From Promerops cafer (lineage: Eukaryota > Chordata > Aves > Passeriformes > Nectariniidae): 64,000 bases of DNA. The stretch lies in the NCBI GenBank assembly GCA_013398275.1, contig VZSE01014931.1, forward strand, positions 992,001 through 1,056,000, read 5' to 3'. Shown piece after piece: positions 11,473-24,100 of the stretch; the first letter of the stretch is position 1, and each line of letters opens with the position of its first letter. A model generated the notes under the pieces. That model ran no database searches, was not told where the DNA came from, and saw only the letters and a list, made by a program, of their open reading frames with translations. Made by a program: the position numbers and the translations under genes.

Positions 11473-11537
11473 AACCTTAGTATGTCCCATATGGTAGCTG
11501 TCGTTTACTGTGACATCCGAGTTCTGCTGAAGGTCTG
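11473..11537 (+). other. Candidate exon, 65 nt
   Basis: The acceptor is strong (GGATTTTTTGTTTGTCAG, AG at 11471-11472) and so is the donor (TCTG then GTAAGTCAG from 11538). Frame 0 from the acceptor is open across all 21 codons (starts Asn-Leu-Ser-Met); the other frames contain stops. I do not recognise the peptide. It lies 515 nt downstream of the candidate RS-exon on the same strand. It could be a cassette exon or an intronic pseudoexon. Confidence 0.2.
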
Positions 11538-14500
11538 GTAAGTCAGAGTAAAATTACAAGACCAACATTCAGTCTGGACTGGATGGCAAGCATGCACCAT
11601 GTTCAGGTCAGCCTACTGACCCCAAATGGCTGATGGAAGGCAGGGCACAGGTATTTCAGCTGGTGTTGAGATATGTGGTATGAGGTGGGTAAGCAGGCTT
11701 TTTCTTTAGAAGAAACTTTCGATCTGTGTCTTGAGCCTTGTTCATACTTGAATAACCAGTGTAGGGCATTTTCAGAAATTCTTCCTGCTTTTGGGATAAA
11801 ATTCTTTGTTTTACAAGTAAACCTCTTAGACTGCCTCTCAATGTCTGCCCTATGTGATAAAATGTACAAATGGAATATGTCTAAAATGTTAGTGATATAC
11901 TCAGATTAAACAAAAAAGTTAAGTTTGTAGAATTAGCAATTTACTGTTCACATCAACTGCTCTGCTGGACATTATGTCCCTCACCAACAATTTCACTTGC
12001 ATCAGTTGAAGTGTCTGGTTTCTGATTAGATATTCAGATGACTAACTTGCCTCTAAGGATTGGTTAGCTGGCATGTTGGCAATGACCAGATGTTTGTAAT
12101 TCAGGCATGATTTGACAATGTGAGTGCAGTGTAAAAATAATTTTTGAAAAAGCCCTATTACAATTACAAAAAAAAAATACCTTTTACTCAGGTAGATATT
12201 TAATGTTTGAAGAGACTAGATGGCAGTGTAGGTTATTCAGATCCTGTACAGAAATATGTTGTGGTTTGGGTTTTTCATAATGTGTGTAATTCATATGTTA
12301 GGTGTGGTGCTGAAGTCAAGAGCAAATATTTCTTTTTTTTTTTTTGTATCTTTCTACATTGTTACATGGTCCATGATCCTCATGTCTAGAGAAAGGAATA
12401 GATAAAATTGAGCAGTTTGTCATCTCTCCGAGAATTTCAAGCTTCATTAGAATCAAAATGTTAGAGACCCTGTTTCCAGTATGGCATTGGAGAAAACTAT
12501 ATTGTGTGACAGTGAAGGGAGAGTAAGTCAAAGTTCCTAAAATGGCACTGAAGAGTAGAGACAAACCTCCTCGGGACAAAGCGCCTCAGCTGCTCATGAG
12601 CTTGTGTTCCTGAAAATCAAAGGACTCAGGGATTTGAGTTTTTTTTTAAAATAGGTCTTGTTTCTTTGAAAGCTACTTTTGAAAACATACCCTACACATT
12701 TAAAATAAGTCATTCTGGACATATTGAACAGACCTATAAAAAGAGTTGTGGTTGTTCTGATGTTCAGGGTACTGTGGTTTGATAGTATTTGTACATAACC
12801 ATAAATCAAGGGAAAAGCTCTGAGACACTGGTGTGGGGTAACTTGTACACATAAGTAAGTGTGTGGGGTAGTTCTAATACAACACAGGATACATGGAAAC
12901 CTCTGAACTATCAGATTCAGCTTTTGTTAAATATTCCTTTGTAAATTTACGGTGAGATTGGGGTGGCTTTCCCCTAATAGTGAAGTAGGTGATCCCTGTT
13001 TAATTTCACTTCTCTGAAGTTTTTAAAGCCCCTCTTTAATTTCCAGTCTCAATGTGTTCATGGCCAGTTAACATCCATATGTTATGTAAACATGATCTCT
13101 TAGTTTAAAGAGCTCTTTTTCCTCCCTGGTGCTTAACCATCTGATGAATTTATAGTTTCTAATTGCAAACCCCTCCACTCTCTTGCTACCTTTCCCCCCC
13201 CAACTTCCTGTGTGTTCACAGGGGGAAAAGGGAAGGGACTCCAAGAGATCAGCTGAGCAACACTGTCTTGAGGAGGTCTGAGGCAGCCATGACACAGCTG
13301 AACAAATCTTCACCTCAAATAGCCTGCTGTATCAAGTTTATATGGGAGAACTGGGCTATAAAAAACTGCAGCTCTGTGCTGCTACAACAGTGCTAAAGTG
13401 TCCAGATGGATGTCAGCCTAGCAATATGAGGGCTCCCAAATCTGTGCAGTGACATCTGATGGCATATTTAGTGCTGGTGCTCAGATGGACTTTGCTGCAA
13501 TGTTTCTTGAACACAGCTGCTAGTCTGTGAGTTTTCTTTATTAATGAATCACAAAGAGGCACTGGGACTAGATGTATAGTTATAAGTGATTGCTCTGCAA
13601 ATGTATTTTTTCCTCTTTGGCTTCTAAATTACCTGCTTAGTATTTTAGGGTTTGCGAGTTGATGGAAGGGTTGTGCCTAAGGGCCATTTGAGCTTCTGGA
13701 AATCTCCCCCATAAAGAAGTTCTCTGTAAATCTTTAAGGGGTGAGTTTTGTTTGGGGGGTTCTGTAGATGTCTGTCCAGAGCCTGTCAGTCACTTTATGA
13801 CCATATGTTGGCATCTGATGTAAGATGGATTCCAAAAAATATGCAAAGCGTAGTACCTGCTTGTGCCTTTAAAGAGCTCATGAATCTTGAGCATCCATGC
13901 TTTGGTTTATTTTGTATCTTTGAATGAAGTTTTCTAAACAGGTGTTATGCAAGGCCTGAGGTAGGGTATGAGTTTCACTGAATTTCATGTGTCTTAGGCA
14001 CTGTCACACTTCTGGAAATACCACTGAGTTTTGTAGAGTTGCTTTTATTTCTGATGCTCAAGGCAACTATTTCCTGACCATCAACAAATGACTCCTGTAA
14101 TATATTTGTTTATTGCTTTATTTGCAGACAATTTTACTATTTTTTTTAATGCTGCTTTTATTTTCTTCTTAAGTTTACATATGATAATGGTATTCAAACA
14201 TAGCACTAGTATCCATCCATTCTGTTTCTTATACTCTTTTCAGTGAAAGTTGTGTGAACCTATAGAAAAGTGATTGCACAAGCAGAAAAATTAATTTCAG
14301 CACAGGGACTCGGGAAAAAGTACCTATGTTCTTTCTGAATGTTTGTGGACTGATACAGTCCTAAACAAAAGTGTCATGGTGTGAGGTAGTAATCAAAAGT
14401 CTGCTCTGCTGGATGAATAACACCTCAGAGTTTTCCATATGGGAGACCAAGGGAGGCATGCTGGATCATTTCCTAAAGGGTGGAAGTGAAGATGTGTATT

Positions 14501-15679
14501 AGGTGTTCCAGTATCAGGGTATTTCTGGGGTGAGTTGCTGAAAATCCCTGGCCCTTCACTACTGGATCATCCCTGTTGCTCGTAAGCGTGGATCAGGCAG
14601 TTGGTGCTCAGTGTATCGTGTAAATTTACTGAGATTTATCTGCAGAGTCTTTTGCCAAGCACCTAGTGCCTGCTAAGCTGTTTCCTGCAGAAGCCAGGTG
14701 GGCACTTGGCAAGAGCTGTGCTTTAACAGCGGGAAGTGCCAGTTCAGATTGGATCACGTGCAAGCCACCAACCACCCCAGCCCCGACAGAGCTCCCACTG
14801 CTCTTTGTATAGAGATGTTGTTCCACCACCACAGGGGGCTGAGGACTCTGGGACATCTCATTGCCACTTGAGGACACACTCTGGTGTTTTGGCAGCTACA
14901 TACAGTAGTGAGTGAGAAAACACAGGCAGTGTCAGCGTGGTGGCTGAGGGTTCATCCTGGGGCTAATGCTTTGCCCAAAAAGTAAGGAATAGGATTTTGT
15001 TGACATTTCTACGTCTTCCACTCAGTTGAAGTACAGGAAGCTGAACTTGCATGTATTTGGGAAGACATCATTACATGCATGGAATTAGGATCTGTCTTCC
15101 CATTTATCTCCAGCTTCTGTCCTGCAGTTCAAGTTGTGCATTGTCTTTAATGATTCTCAGCTTCATGTTTGTAAGCTCTCACCTGAGTGTGCCTTGGGGA
15201 ATGTACTAAACTCTGACTTGCAATCATGGCAAATTTCAGAATCATAGAAAGATTGGCCCACAACTCCAAACATGGCACTGGCTGCACAAAAAGGCTGTGT
15301 TCAGGATGCACCTCTGTCTCTTCCCAGTAAGTGACCACAGGCATAGCAAGTTGTTCTAAGGATTTCAGTGGCTGCTATTCCTTAGTACCTGGCATCAGCC
15401 AAGTAATGCTGTAGCTGTGGGTTGGAGGGCTCCTGCACAGGCCACATATCAGAGGAAAAGGAGGGAGAGAGATCAGCATCTAGCATTTTATGATGTGCTT
15501 CATTCTTGTCTCGTGTCATTCCTGCTTTCGTCTCTTGCCTGATTTTTGCTTTCTCTTTCATAGCTCTAATGTCTGTTTGTTAAAATAATCATTTTTTCTC
15601 TGCATGAGCTTCTGTCATTAGATGAAAGGTCATGGATATAATATGAATCTGGAACGATAAACACAGTGCAAAATGGATT

Positions 15680-15835
15680 GAAATATACACAGCAAAGGGT
15701 TACCAATTAAAAAACACTTTGCCAAGCTTGCACCGAACAGACAGCCATGCAGCCTCTGATTTTTCTTTGCTTATAATTAGCTGCCATTGAAACTTAATTA
15801 CTTTCAGGACTGAAAGAAGTGAAAATTAAAATTAA
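15680..15835. promoter_or_regulatory. Candidate conserved regulatory block, homeodomain-rich
   Basis: A dense set of TAAT-type cores is present, including TTATAATTAGCTGCC (15771-15785) and ACTTAATTACTTTC (15792-15805), with further AT-rich motifs on both sides. Clustering with little simple-repeat character is typical of vertebrate developmental enhancers. I cannot test conservation, so this is a guess from motif density. Confidence 0.2.
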
Positions 15836-18800
15836 AAAAAGGGGAACTAATCTTTTACTGGAAAGGTTTCTGCATAACACCCATTCCATGGACACAGAAG
15901 TTCAATTCAGGTTCTTCATATCGGGAAATTAGAGACGGAAAAGGGATATGTGAGTAAATCTGTTTTCTTGGATGTGTTCTTGGGTTACTTTGAAACTCTT
16001 CCTCTGAAGTCTATATTCCAAAGGTATATGGATACTCCTTTCCAGCTGAGGCTCCTGATGTGCCAATATGATGTGAAGGATAGGTACTGCAGAAAGCCAC
16101 AAGCTCTGCTCCCTGTTCAAGAGCATCTCCTCAGATCCCATTCCAGTAGACCATTCCCACATGGTTCAGAGACCCTTCCTTCAGGGACTTCCCTCATCTG
16201 TCCTGAGTTCCTCAAATGATGGTGGTCTTTATGACTTCTCTTTTCCTATCTAGCTAGCTGAATTTTAAAGTTGATTTTTTGGGACTAGGTTTTCTGAATT
16301 AATTCCTTTGACCTTTTTTAGCTTGTTCATGAGAGAGATGTGAGTTGTTAGAGTGCAAGAGTGATACATTTACATATAAGGGTTTCCCACAACCATGCAT
16401 TTTGCTTGGATTTCTACTCCAGTTAGAGCACACATCAGTCACAAATGTATTGTTTTGGGCTGTTGGATGTTTCTCTATGCAAATGACAGTATAGTTAACT
16501 CTTGTAAAATTCAATCCTTTTGTGCTATAAGAATATGGATTTGCCATAATTCTTGTGGGGGTGGGGAAACCATCAAAGAACTAAAGTCTGGGGTATCTAG
16601 TGCTGGTTGTTATTGATGCCCCCATTTTTAGAGCCCCACACTTGAAAGTTAAGAAAGCAGTGTTTCCTCTTGGCAGTTCTTGCTGTGCTTTGTATGGATA
16701 AAGCTTTCAGTGTGTTTTCAAGTTGGGTATCTGGAAAAGCACACATGCTTTCAAGTTTTCAAGACTCCATAAGGGACTGTGTGCATCTCCTCTGAGATAA
16801 GCTGCAAGAATCTTGGAGAGGGAGAAATGAGTAGAGGGAGAAATGCCTTCTCTACATAGTCAGTAAATTAAACTTCCAATCCAAAGAAGGCAAGCATAAG
16901 TCTCTCATTCCTCACATTCACCCTAGATCCGTGAATCAAACAAATAGATATTTTCATCTGTCACATGATTATTAATTGTATCAGTAGATATAGACTATCC
17001 TCCACTGCAGGAGAAGTCTTTGTATGTTCAAGAGAATGTGACAGGTTGTGTTAATTCCAGGCAAAAACCACCTTCCCACTCCTTCAGCATGAGGAATAAC
17101 CTTCAAAATGCAAATGAGTTTTGTGCTTCAAAAAGCACAAGATCTTAATGGTGATTTTTGAGATAAAGGGAAGCCCTTTTGAATCTAACTGGTATAGGAG
17201 GACTGTTTCTACAGCATTACATTTAGGATTTCCTTTCTCCTTTTGGCACTGTAGTATGGAAATTCTCATAAGGAAGAAGAGCTGAGTCAGATTTTTAAGT
17301 AGAAAATGGGGAAATGCTTTAATAGGGCAGAGGAGCAATAGAGGAAAACTTAGGAAAAATGCAATAGGCTTGTTATATAGCTGAACAACCCAACTGTTGT
17401 GAAATGTTACCACCACTCAAAGCTGAAACCAAAACCTACAACGCAGGCTTGTGGGAAATACTTGTTCAATGAGAGGGGTATAGGTAGTGGGTTTAGGGAA
17501 GCAGTTGCTCCATATGAGAAATAGACACTGTAGTTTGTGATATTTTTGCCTGGGGAAAGAAGCAGGGTTTGTAGTCTAGCAATTAGCTACTGCTGTTTTC
17601 TTTTCCTTGGCATGGCTTTGCAGGAGAAGAATGTGCAAGTATCTGGACCACCTATCCATCCTCTGACCTCTGCTGCCAGTGTTATTAACTACTGATGAAC
17701 AAAAGTGTAGTGACATACAGGTTCATTCTCCCTGGTTAGAGTTCTGGCACTACTTCTACAAAGTTTTGGACGGGTCCGTTAGACCTCCTTGTAGGCTGCT
17801 TCCAGCTTTTTTTCTAGACACAGAACTAAGTGAGATATCCTTAATTCTTCCCAACAATAGAAAAAGGGCAGCCTGCCATTTGAGGAGCCAGACTCCCTTT
17901 GAGCCAGAGAAGCATGGGCATTCCTATGCCAGATGAGTGGGGTTCTTGGGGAAGGTGGCAGGGGGAAGCTTTTGAAGGGCCAGGAGGGAAGTACAGCAAT
18001 TTCATTTCACTTGAAGTCACCATGGCAGCAAATTACTTCTCCTTCCTTCCTCCACCTTGTTTAAAAAGAAAATGGGGAGTAACAATGGCAAGCACGGCCT
18101 TCAGCTAGAGCGAGCAGTAGAAACTCATTTACAGCTGAAAAATATATAGAAAAGAAGTCAGGAAACCATTGAATGATTTGTAAAAGGAGCATGGTTTTCT
18201 TGTTTGCTGCTCCATTCACTGTCTTCTCTGTTAATCTCTGAGAAGAGAGACAGGCCATTTTCTCAGCCAAGAACAATTTACCTGTGTGCTGGCACACAGT
18301 TAAGAGCAATTTAGAAAACAACAAAAAAAAATCACATTCCAAATTAACATTTAGCTGGTGACATTAAGGGAATTCTTTTTTTCTCCTTTCCCCTCCCATT
18401 CAGAAGTTAAAAAGCAGGATACTTCTTGCTCCCTGAACTGATCAGAGGAGCTGCTGCTTCCAGAGATGGGGTGTGAGGTACCCTGAAGGAATGAAGAAGC
18501 TGACCCCTGCAAGGCATTTATGCATGCTGAGTTCCATGGTTGCATGTTTGGGACATGTTGCTTGCACAGAGAATCTGGCCCTCTGGGCATGTTGGTACCT
18601 CAGGTATCCCAGTATGGGTCCTTCTGTGGGGAGATGCAGCTGCACATGTGAAAAGTGCAGGGTGTGGTTGAACTCACTTCTGACACTTTGATCCTTGTGC
18701 ATTTCCATTCAGGTGCAGGCATTACTCTGAAATATTGAAAACTCCCCGTACTGGAGTTTTTGCACTGATATTGTGATTCTGATGTTGCAGCATCTTTTCA

Positions 18801-20789
18801 CATCATTGTAGTATAGATATTACTAAGACATTAGTGCCACTAAGGTTAGGCCTTACACTTTTTAAGCCATGAGTTTTTGCCAGCAGGATTGTTAGCTGTT
18901 TTAGGGAGAAAGAGGATTATAACCAGAATTACTCCTTGATATGAAGCAACAGTCTTGGATCAGTGGGTGAGAAAGCTGTTCCTCCCCTCCCATCCACCTC
19001 TGGCACCCCCATAAGTATAGCAGTGGCCAAGGAATCATGTGAGCACGTAATTTCCAGCTGCTGATGAATTCACCTTTCCTCTGGCCTCCCTTCAGCAATT
19101 CCATAAAGCGTGTGTGGCTGCAAGCTGTACTGGAGGTAACAGATTCTCCTACTTCTGCAAATTGGTTTTCAAAATCATGGCATTCTCAAGAGGTAGAAAA
19201 CTCATGTCCTAAATCTCACAACCTTATTGGGGAGCTGAAGCTACATGGGAGTCTCCCAATCCAATGACCAAAGCACCTCTTTGATGTTCTGCTTGGGACA
19301 GGATTGGGCCTGCTGCCAGCTCCAGCATCCATTTGGCTTATGTGGCCATGATCTGACACAACATGTGTCCCAGCCTCTGCAGAGAGGTTTGGTGTGATGG
19401 TCTCAGGAGTCACAAGCCAGCTGCCTTGAAAGAATGGTGTGGCCTTGGCCACAAGTGCTTTCTTGATTTACTAAACAAGAAAAAATGTCTTCACAACATA
19501 TCAGCATCTGTCAGGAATGCTTAGAACCAGTCAGGATGGTCTCTGTTGGTGGAGAAAGCATATGCCCTGCGACTGCCCATGCACCACCTTCTCCCGGGGT
19601 AAGAAGGGTATCCCCCTCTGCTTCCCAGCTCTGAACTCCCTCAGTCCCTCATGAAGGTCAATACCTGACATGAGTCAAACAGTGATGTGGAGCTTGATGA
19701 AGCTAGCAGAAAGGAAAAAAGCCAAGCTGTTTAGATGGAATGAAGTATGGTCTCTTTGTGGGGCAGGGACAGTCTCACCTCCACCCAAGGGGATGCTTGT
19801 GCAAAAGCGTTAGGAACTAGGAATGAGAGTCATCAGCTGTTCAGCTGTGCTCACCACAACACCAGGGACCAGGAAAACAGACCAGAGGGTTCTCTCTCTT
19901 TTCTTACACGTCTAAAGGCCTTGTAGGCATGTGGGTGTCAGGACTCTTTCCCTGTCCTGGAAGGATATCTGCCTTCTCATATTTGCTTGTGCAGATCTGG
20001 CATCAGCACTCGGGCAACCTTGTATTTGATAGAAATGACAAGCCAGTGTCATGGCTCATACCGTGTCCACCAGAGAAAGATTTTAGGAGATCCAAAAAGA
20101 CCAGTTGGTGTGTAAAGGTGTGGAGAAAGTGTTGAGAAGAGTGAAGGTGAGACAGGATGTTACACAAACGGAAAACTTGATGGGAGAGAGTGAGTTATTT
20201 TCAGCACGTAACACAGAATGGGTCAGCATGTTATCGGCTGGGAGAAGATATCATTTTCAAGGAATCCCTCCCTCATTCCTCTCCTGTGTGATGCAGAGAG
20301 GTGGCAGCAGTGGTTCCCACGCAGAAGATCTACCTAGAGGCAGTGTCCTTGGCTTACCCTTATCTGTTCACATGGATGCAGCTCAGCTGCATTTTTGCTG
20401 AAGTGGATGCTGTGGGCCAGGTGGAAATGCCTTGTGCATGGCCAGCTGACCACCCCAGTCTCATACATGCCTGCCCTGCTCCACAGTGCCCCTGTTGACC
20501 TGGATTATTAGAAAGAAAGTGGATTCTTCACCTGTTCATTTGCTGCAGGATAAAGCCCTCCTATATGTGCATGTACTCATCTTTCAGCCTCCACCTTCCT
20601 GCAGAACATCACTTTAAACATGTGAATGGCTCTAGAAGTAATCCTCCTGCTAGTTGTGTATAGTGCATATTCCCTCTCATCCTACTCCTTCCTTCTCTGT
20701 TAGACAGCACCTATCCCTACTTCCCCAGAGCAGTCCACCCCATCATCTATTCTGCTGCTGTACATGCCATGTCTCCTTTTTTTTCTAAA

Positions 20790-21110
20790 ATTTAATTTAA
20801 TAAAATGAGTGCGTGGGTTGATTTGCATATTCATGGATCACTTGATTAATAATTGATGAGAGGGCCTGGGGCAGGTGGTTGAGAATAAAAAACATTTAGC
20901 GGAGAGCGGAGTGAAAGGAACAGATCCCTTGCTGGCACATGTCCACAGGGGGAAGAACTGCTGGGGGCTGGCAGGGAGGGAAGGGGAGAGGCAGAGTAGA
21001 CGTAGAGCTGAATGTCACCAGTGGAATGTAATTTTGTCGATTTAAATAATTAATCATGTCCTCAGAATCAGTGACATTTCGGTCCCAGGGGCTTTCTCCT
21101 TTGCCAGAAG
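20790..21110. promoter_or_regulatory. Candidate conserved enhancer-like element
   Basis: The block contains an octamer-type ATTTGCATA (20821-20829), a packed homeodomain run TTGATTAATAATTGATGAG (20842-20860), a TEAD-type GGAATG near 21023 and TAAATAATTAATCATG near 21042. These are separated by GC-richer, non-repetitive sequence. Motif mix and texture resemble deeply conserved non-coding elements near developmental genes. There is no gene context here to assign a target. Confidence 0.25.
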
Positions 21111-24100
21111 AGCGGGAGCAAGGAGTTTGGTCTCCTTGGGATGGGAGATGAGGACAGGGCAGAGGTTGTGAAGAGACATTTGATGGGCTGATATCTTTAG
21201 TAGTGAGAATCTTGAGAATTTAGAAGAAGCTGCTGTTTGGTACCCTAAATTCAGGACTCATTCACAGACCCTGCTGCAGTGCTGGGAGTTTCTGATAGGA
21301 CCAGTGGGACTGCACTGTGGTGAAGCGCGAGATGGCATATTGGTTAGACTGGATTATTGTCCTGCAGAGGGTGGAGTCTGAAAACTCCTGTTCCCATCCT
21401 GCATCTGTGCTCAGCACTCAAAGCCAGCTTCCCCAACAACTCCTGCGTGTGTGATTTATGGGTAGAGAAATAGGGAGAAGTTCCATATCATAATCTGAGG
21501 GAAGCAGAAGTGCTTTAAAGGCATTTTAATGACAGGGTGCAGCTGCTGATTTCAGATGTTGCAAGGCCTAATTTCTAGGACCTTCTTGGCGGGAGGGATC
21601 AGCCATGTGGGAGGAGAGGGACAAAAGAAAACTAGAGGCACAACTGCTTCCTGGGATCTCATTTGATGAAGCAGGAATGTTGGCTGCCCATCTCGCCTCC
21701 CCAAATCCCTACCCTTCTGTCCCTTGAAGATTTTGCAGTGTTGACACAGCAAATGTAAATACTGCCAGGCTTAGGCTTAATGAACCTCAAGGGTTTAAGG
21801 GCAAGAGAGTAAGGTATGGTTTCAGTGATCTGAATATGTACATCCACCCTGAATACAGATGTCCTGTAGTGTTCATTTCAGGATTTGTTGCTCCTTTTCT
21901 TCTAAAAGTGCTGCATTTTGCATGACTTGGGAAAAAGACTTTCAGTTTGCTCCCTAGAAATTGTCATCAGTGGCATGAGGAATTACTGGGAGTGATGAAT
22001 ATATCAATGCCAGCACAGCAGAGGCAGGGAGACCTGGCTAAGCTGGGAGCATTGGCAGAAGCTCCAATGTTGTTTGCAGTTGTGAAATTAATGGTTTTGC
22101 TTATCAGCTTTGTTACTAAAGCTGTGAAAGCCACTGGGACTGGCCACCCCCAAGCCAGTAGCTTTTTTTCTGATTGTGTCTGCACAAGTAGAGCAAGCTG
22201 GTGAAGTGTTCCTGCTGTCATCCCCAAGGCTGGGGCTACTCTGAATCTGTTTAGCAAAAAAACCCCAGTATCTGGAGAGGTTCTTGCCCTGGGACTCAGC
22301 CTCTCTCCATTCCTATCGCTGGTGACAGCACACAGGATGTGTTGGGGAAATTTGTGTCCATAACAGATTTTTCATCTTCCAGAAGGGGCTTGGATACTAT
22401 ATTTATGAATAATCTTCACAGTTAAAAATGAAAGCAGCCTTTAACAATACCCCAAGGGAGGCACTGACCATTCACTTCTGTTAAAATTTAGCTATCTTTT
22501 GATAAAGAGTAAGGCAATACGTCATGGAACTGAGCTAAGTAGTTAGGTATTTATTAATAAATTATTTTATAGAATTTATTGATACAACTCTTCTTATACT
22601 ATTAGACTGTTTTCAGCTGGAGAAAGCTCCAGCTCTTTGCACCCTCTGTGCTCTGGTGCTGCTTTTCCCAGCGTTTGCAGCTAGAACAGATGGGATCTAG
22701 ACTAGCTCTGAATTTCTTCCCTCTCCCATACCTGCACCTCTGCCTCCACCACTGGTTTTCTGCATCTCTTTGATATCTTAAGCTACACAGAAATCTTTTG
22801 ACTGTTTTTTCTGGACTATCTTACATTTAAAATCAAATTATCTTCCATCTGAGATGCTGCCTCACTTCCTCACATGCAGGTAGTCTCTTCTAAGCACTGG
22901 GACACTAAGCACTTTTGAAGGCACTGTTTTCTTGAGGGCACAATCTTGAAGCCTTGCCTGTGTGTGTAGCATGGGGATGTGGGGTCAGAATTTCCACTGG
23001 CACAGGAGGTATACTGAGAAAGCAAAGCATCATTTCATGAGCTGGCATTTGGACATTGCAGAGATTTCCCTGACAAGAGCCTTGGCATGCTGCCTTTTTT
23101 GGAAACATACCAGGAAAAGCTTCAAAGACGTGTCCAGTCTTTTGCTTGCTTTGGCCTGTCTGTTCAGGGCAAAAGAAAGAAGATGAAGTTTCAATAACTT
23201 GGAACAATTCTGGTATCCTATAGCTCTGCCTTATCATTTCAGGACTTTGTACAGACTTGGGTGACTTTATACCTTCTACCACTCCATGAATATCCTTCAA
23301 GAACATGTAGGGATGGTTTGAATCAGCATGGAAAATACAGAAGCTTCTCTAGTCTTTGCAACTAAATATTTTGAGCCAGGGCAAAAAAAACCCAAAAAAA
23401 ACATGTAATGACTGTAGTGGGGTACTTGTGTATCTTTTCCACATCTGAAGTGGAATTTCTCTAACAGCAAATACCAAATTAGTAAGAGTCCTTTGCAAAT
23501 CTTTTTTGCTTAATACCAAAGATATTGGAGGGAAGCTGCTGGGCTCAATTTTACTCAGATTTTTAGGTCAATCTTTATTTTGACAGTATTTTCACTCATT
23601 CTACTGCGACACCATGATTCCAGGGAACTGACTGCGGAAGCAGATAGAAAAAAAAAAAAAGATGCGCGTGTGGCCAGACAATTTCACTCTGTATTTGTGT
23701 ACCTGCACACACTAGTGGTAAATTTTAAAGTAAATGTCTGTATCTCAACTTAAATGGAAGACATGGTAAGTACTGGACGTGAATTCTGCATGTATGTTTT
23801 TCTGCAGCAGAGTATTTCATACTTGCTTTTTTGGGTGCTTGAAATCTGCTCCTGGACACAAGGCCAGGCACATCACTTGCTTTAGGTAGATCAATTTTCT
23901 CCTTTTGCAGGGGGTAGTTCAGTCTTCCACAGTCGCCCCTGTACTTTTGCCCCTATCATCACTGTGTCTAATCACAATTGTTGAGATGATTATCTGCATA
24001 TGTCCCTGGTGGAAAGGCAGTGTTACTCTTCCCATCTCACAGAAGGGGAGAGGGATGCCACGCAACTATGTGACTAATGCAAGGTCCCAAGGGAATTAGT

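Larger units (their letters stand above)
10646..20789. other. Single-copy non-coding DNA, no recognised gene
   Basis: No protein or RNA family is recognisable. Apart from the recursive splice site, an exon-like segment at 11473-11537 and an AT-rich block at 15.7 kb, I see only simple runs, such as poly-T at 12333-12345, and a near-tandem pair AGAGGGAGAAATG around 16.82 kb. Confidence 0.6.

Noticed and set aside
15233..15260. CAGAATCATAGAA resembling a CR1 terminus
   Set aside because: Similarity stops after 13-15 nt with no downstream CR1 sequence.
19779..19816. 38-nt minus-strand exon-like segment (CATTCCTAG acceptor, GTGAGACTG donor)
   Set aside because: Splice sites are fair, but two frames are open, there is no family match and no neighbouring partner exon.
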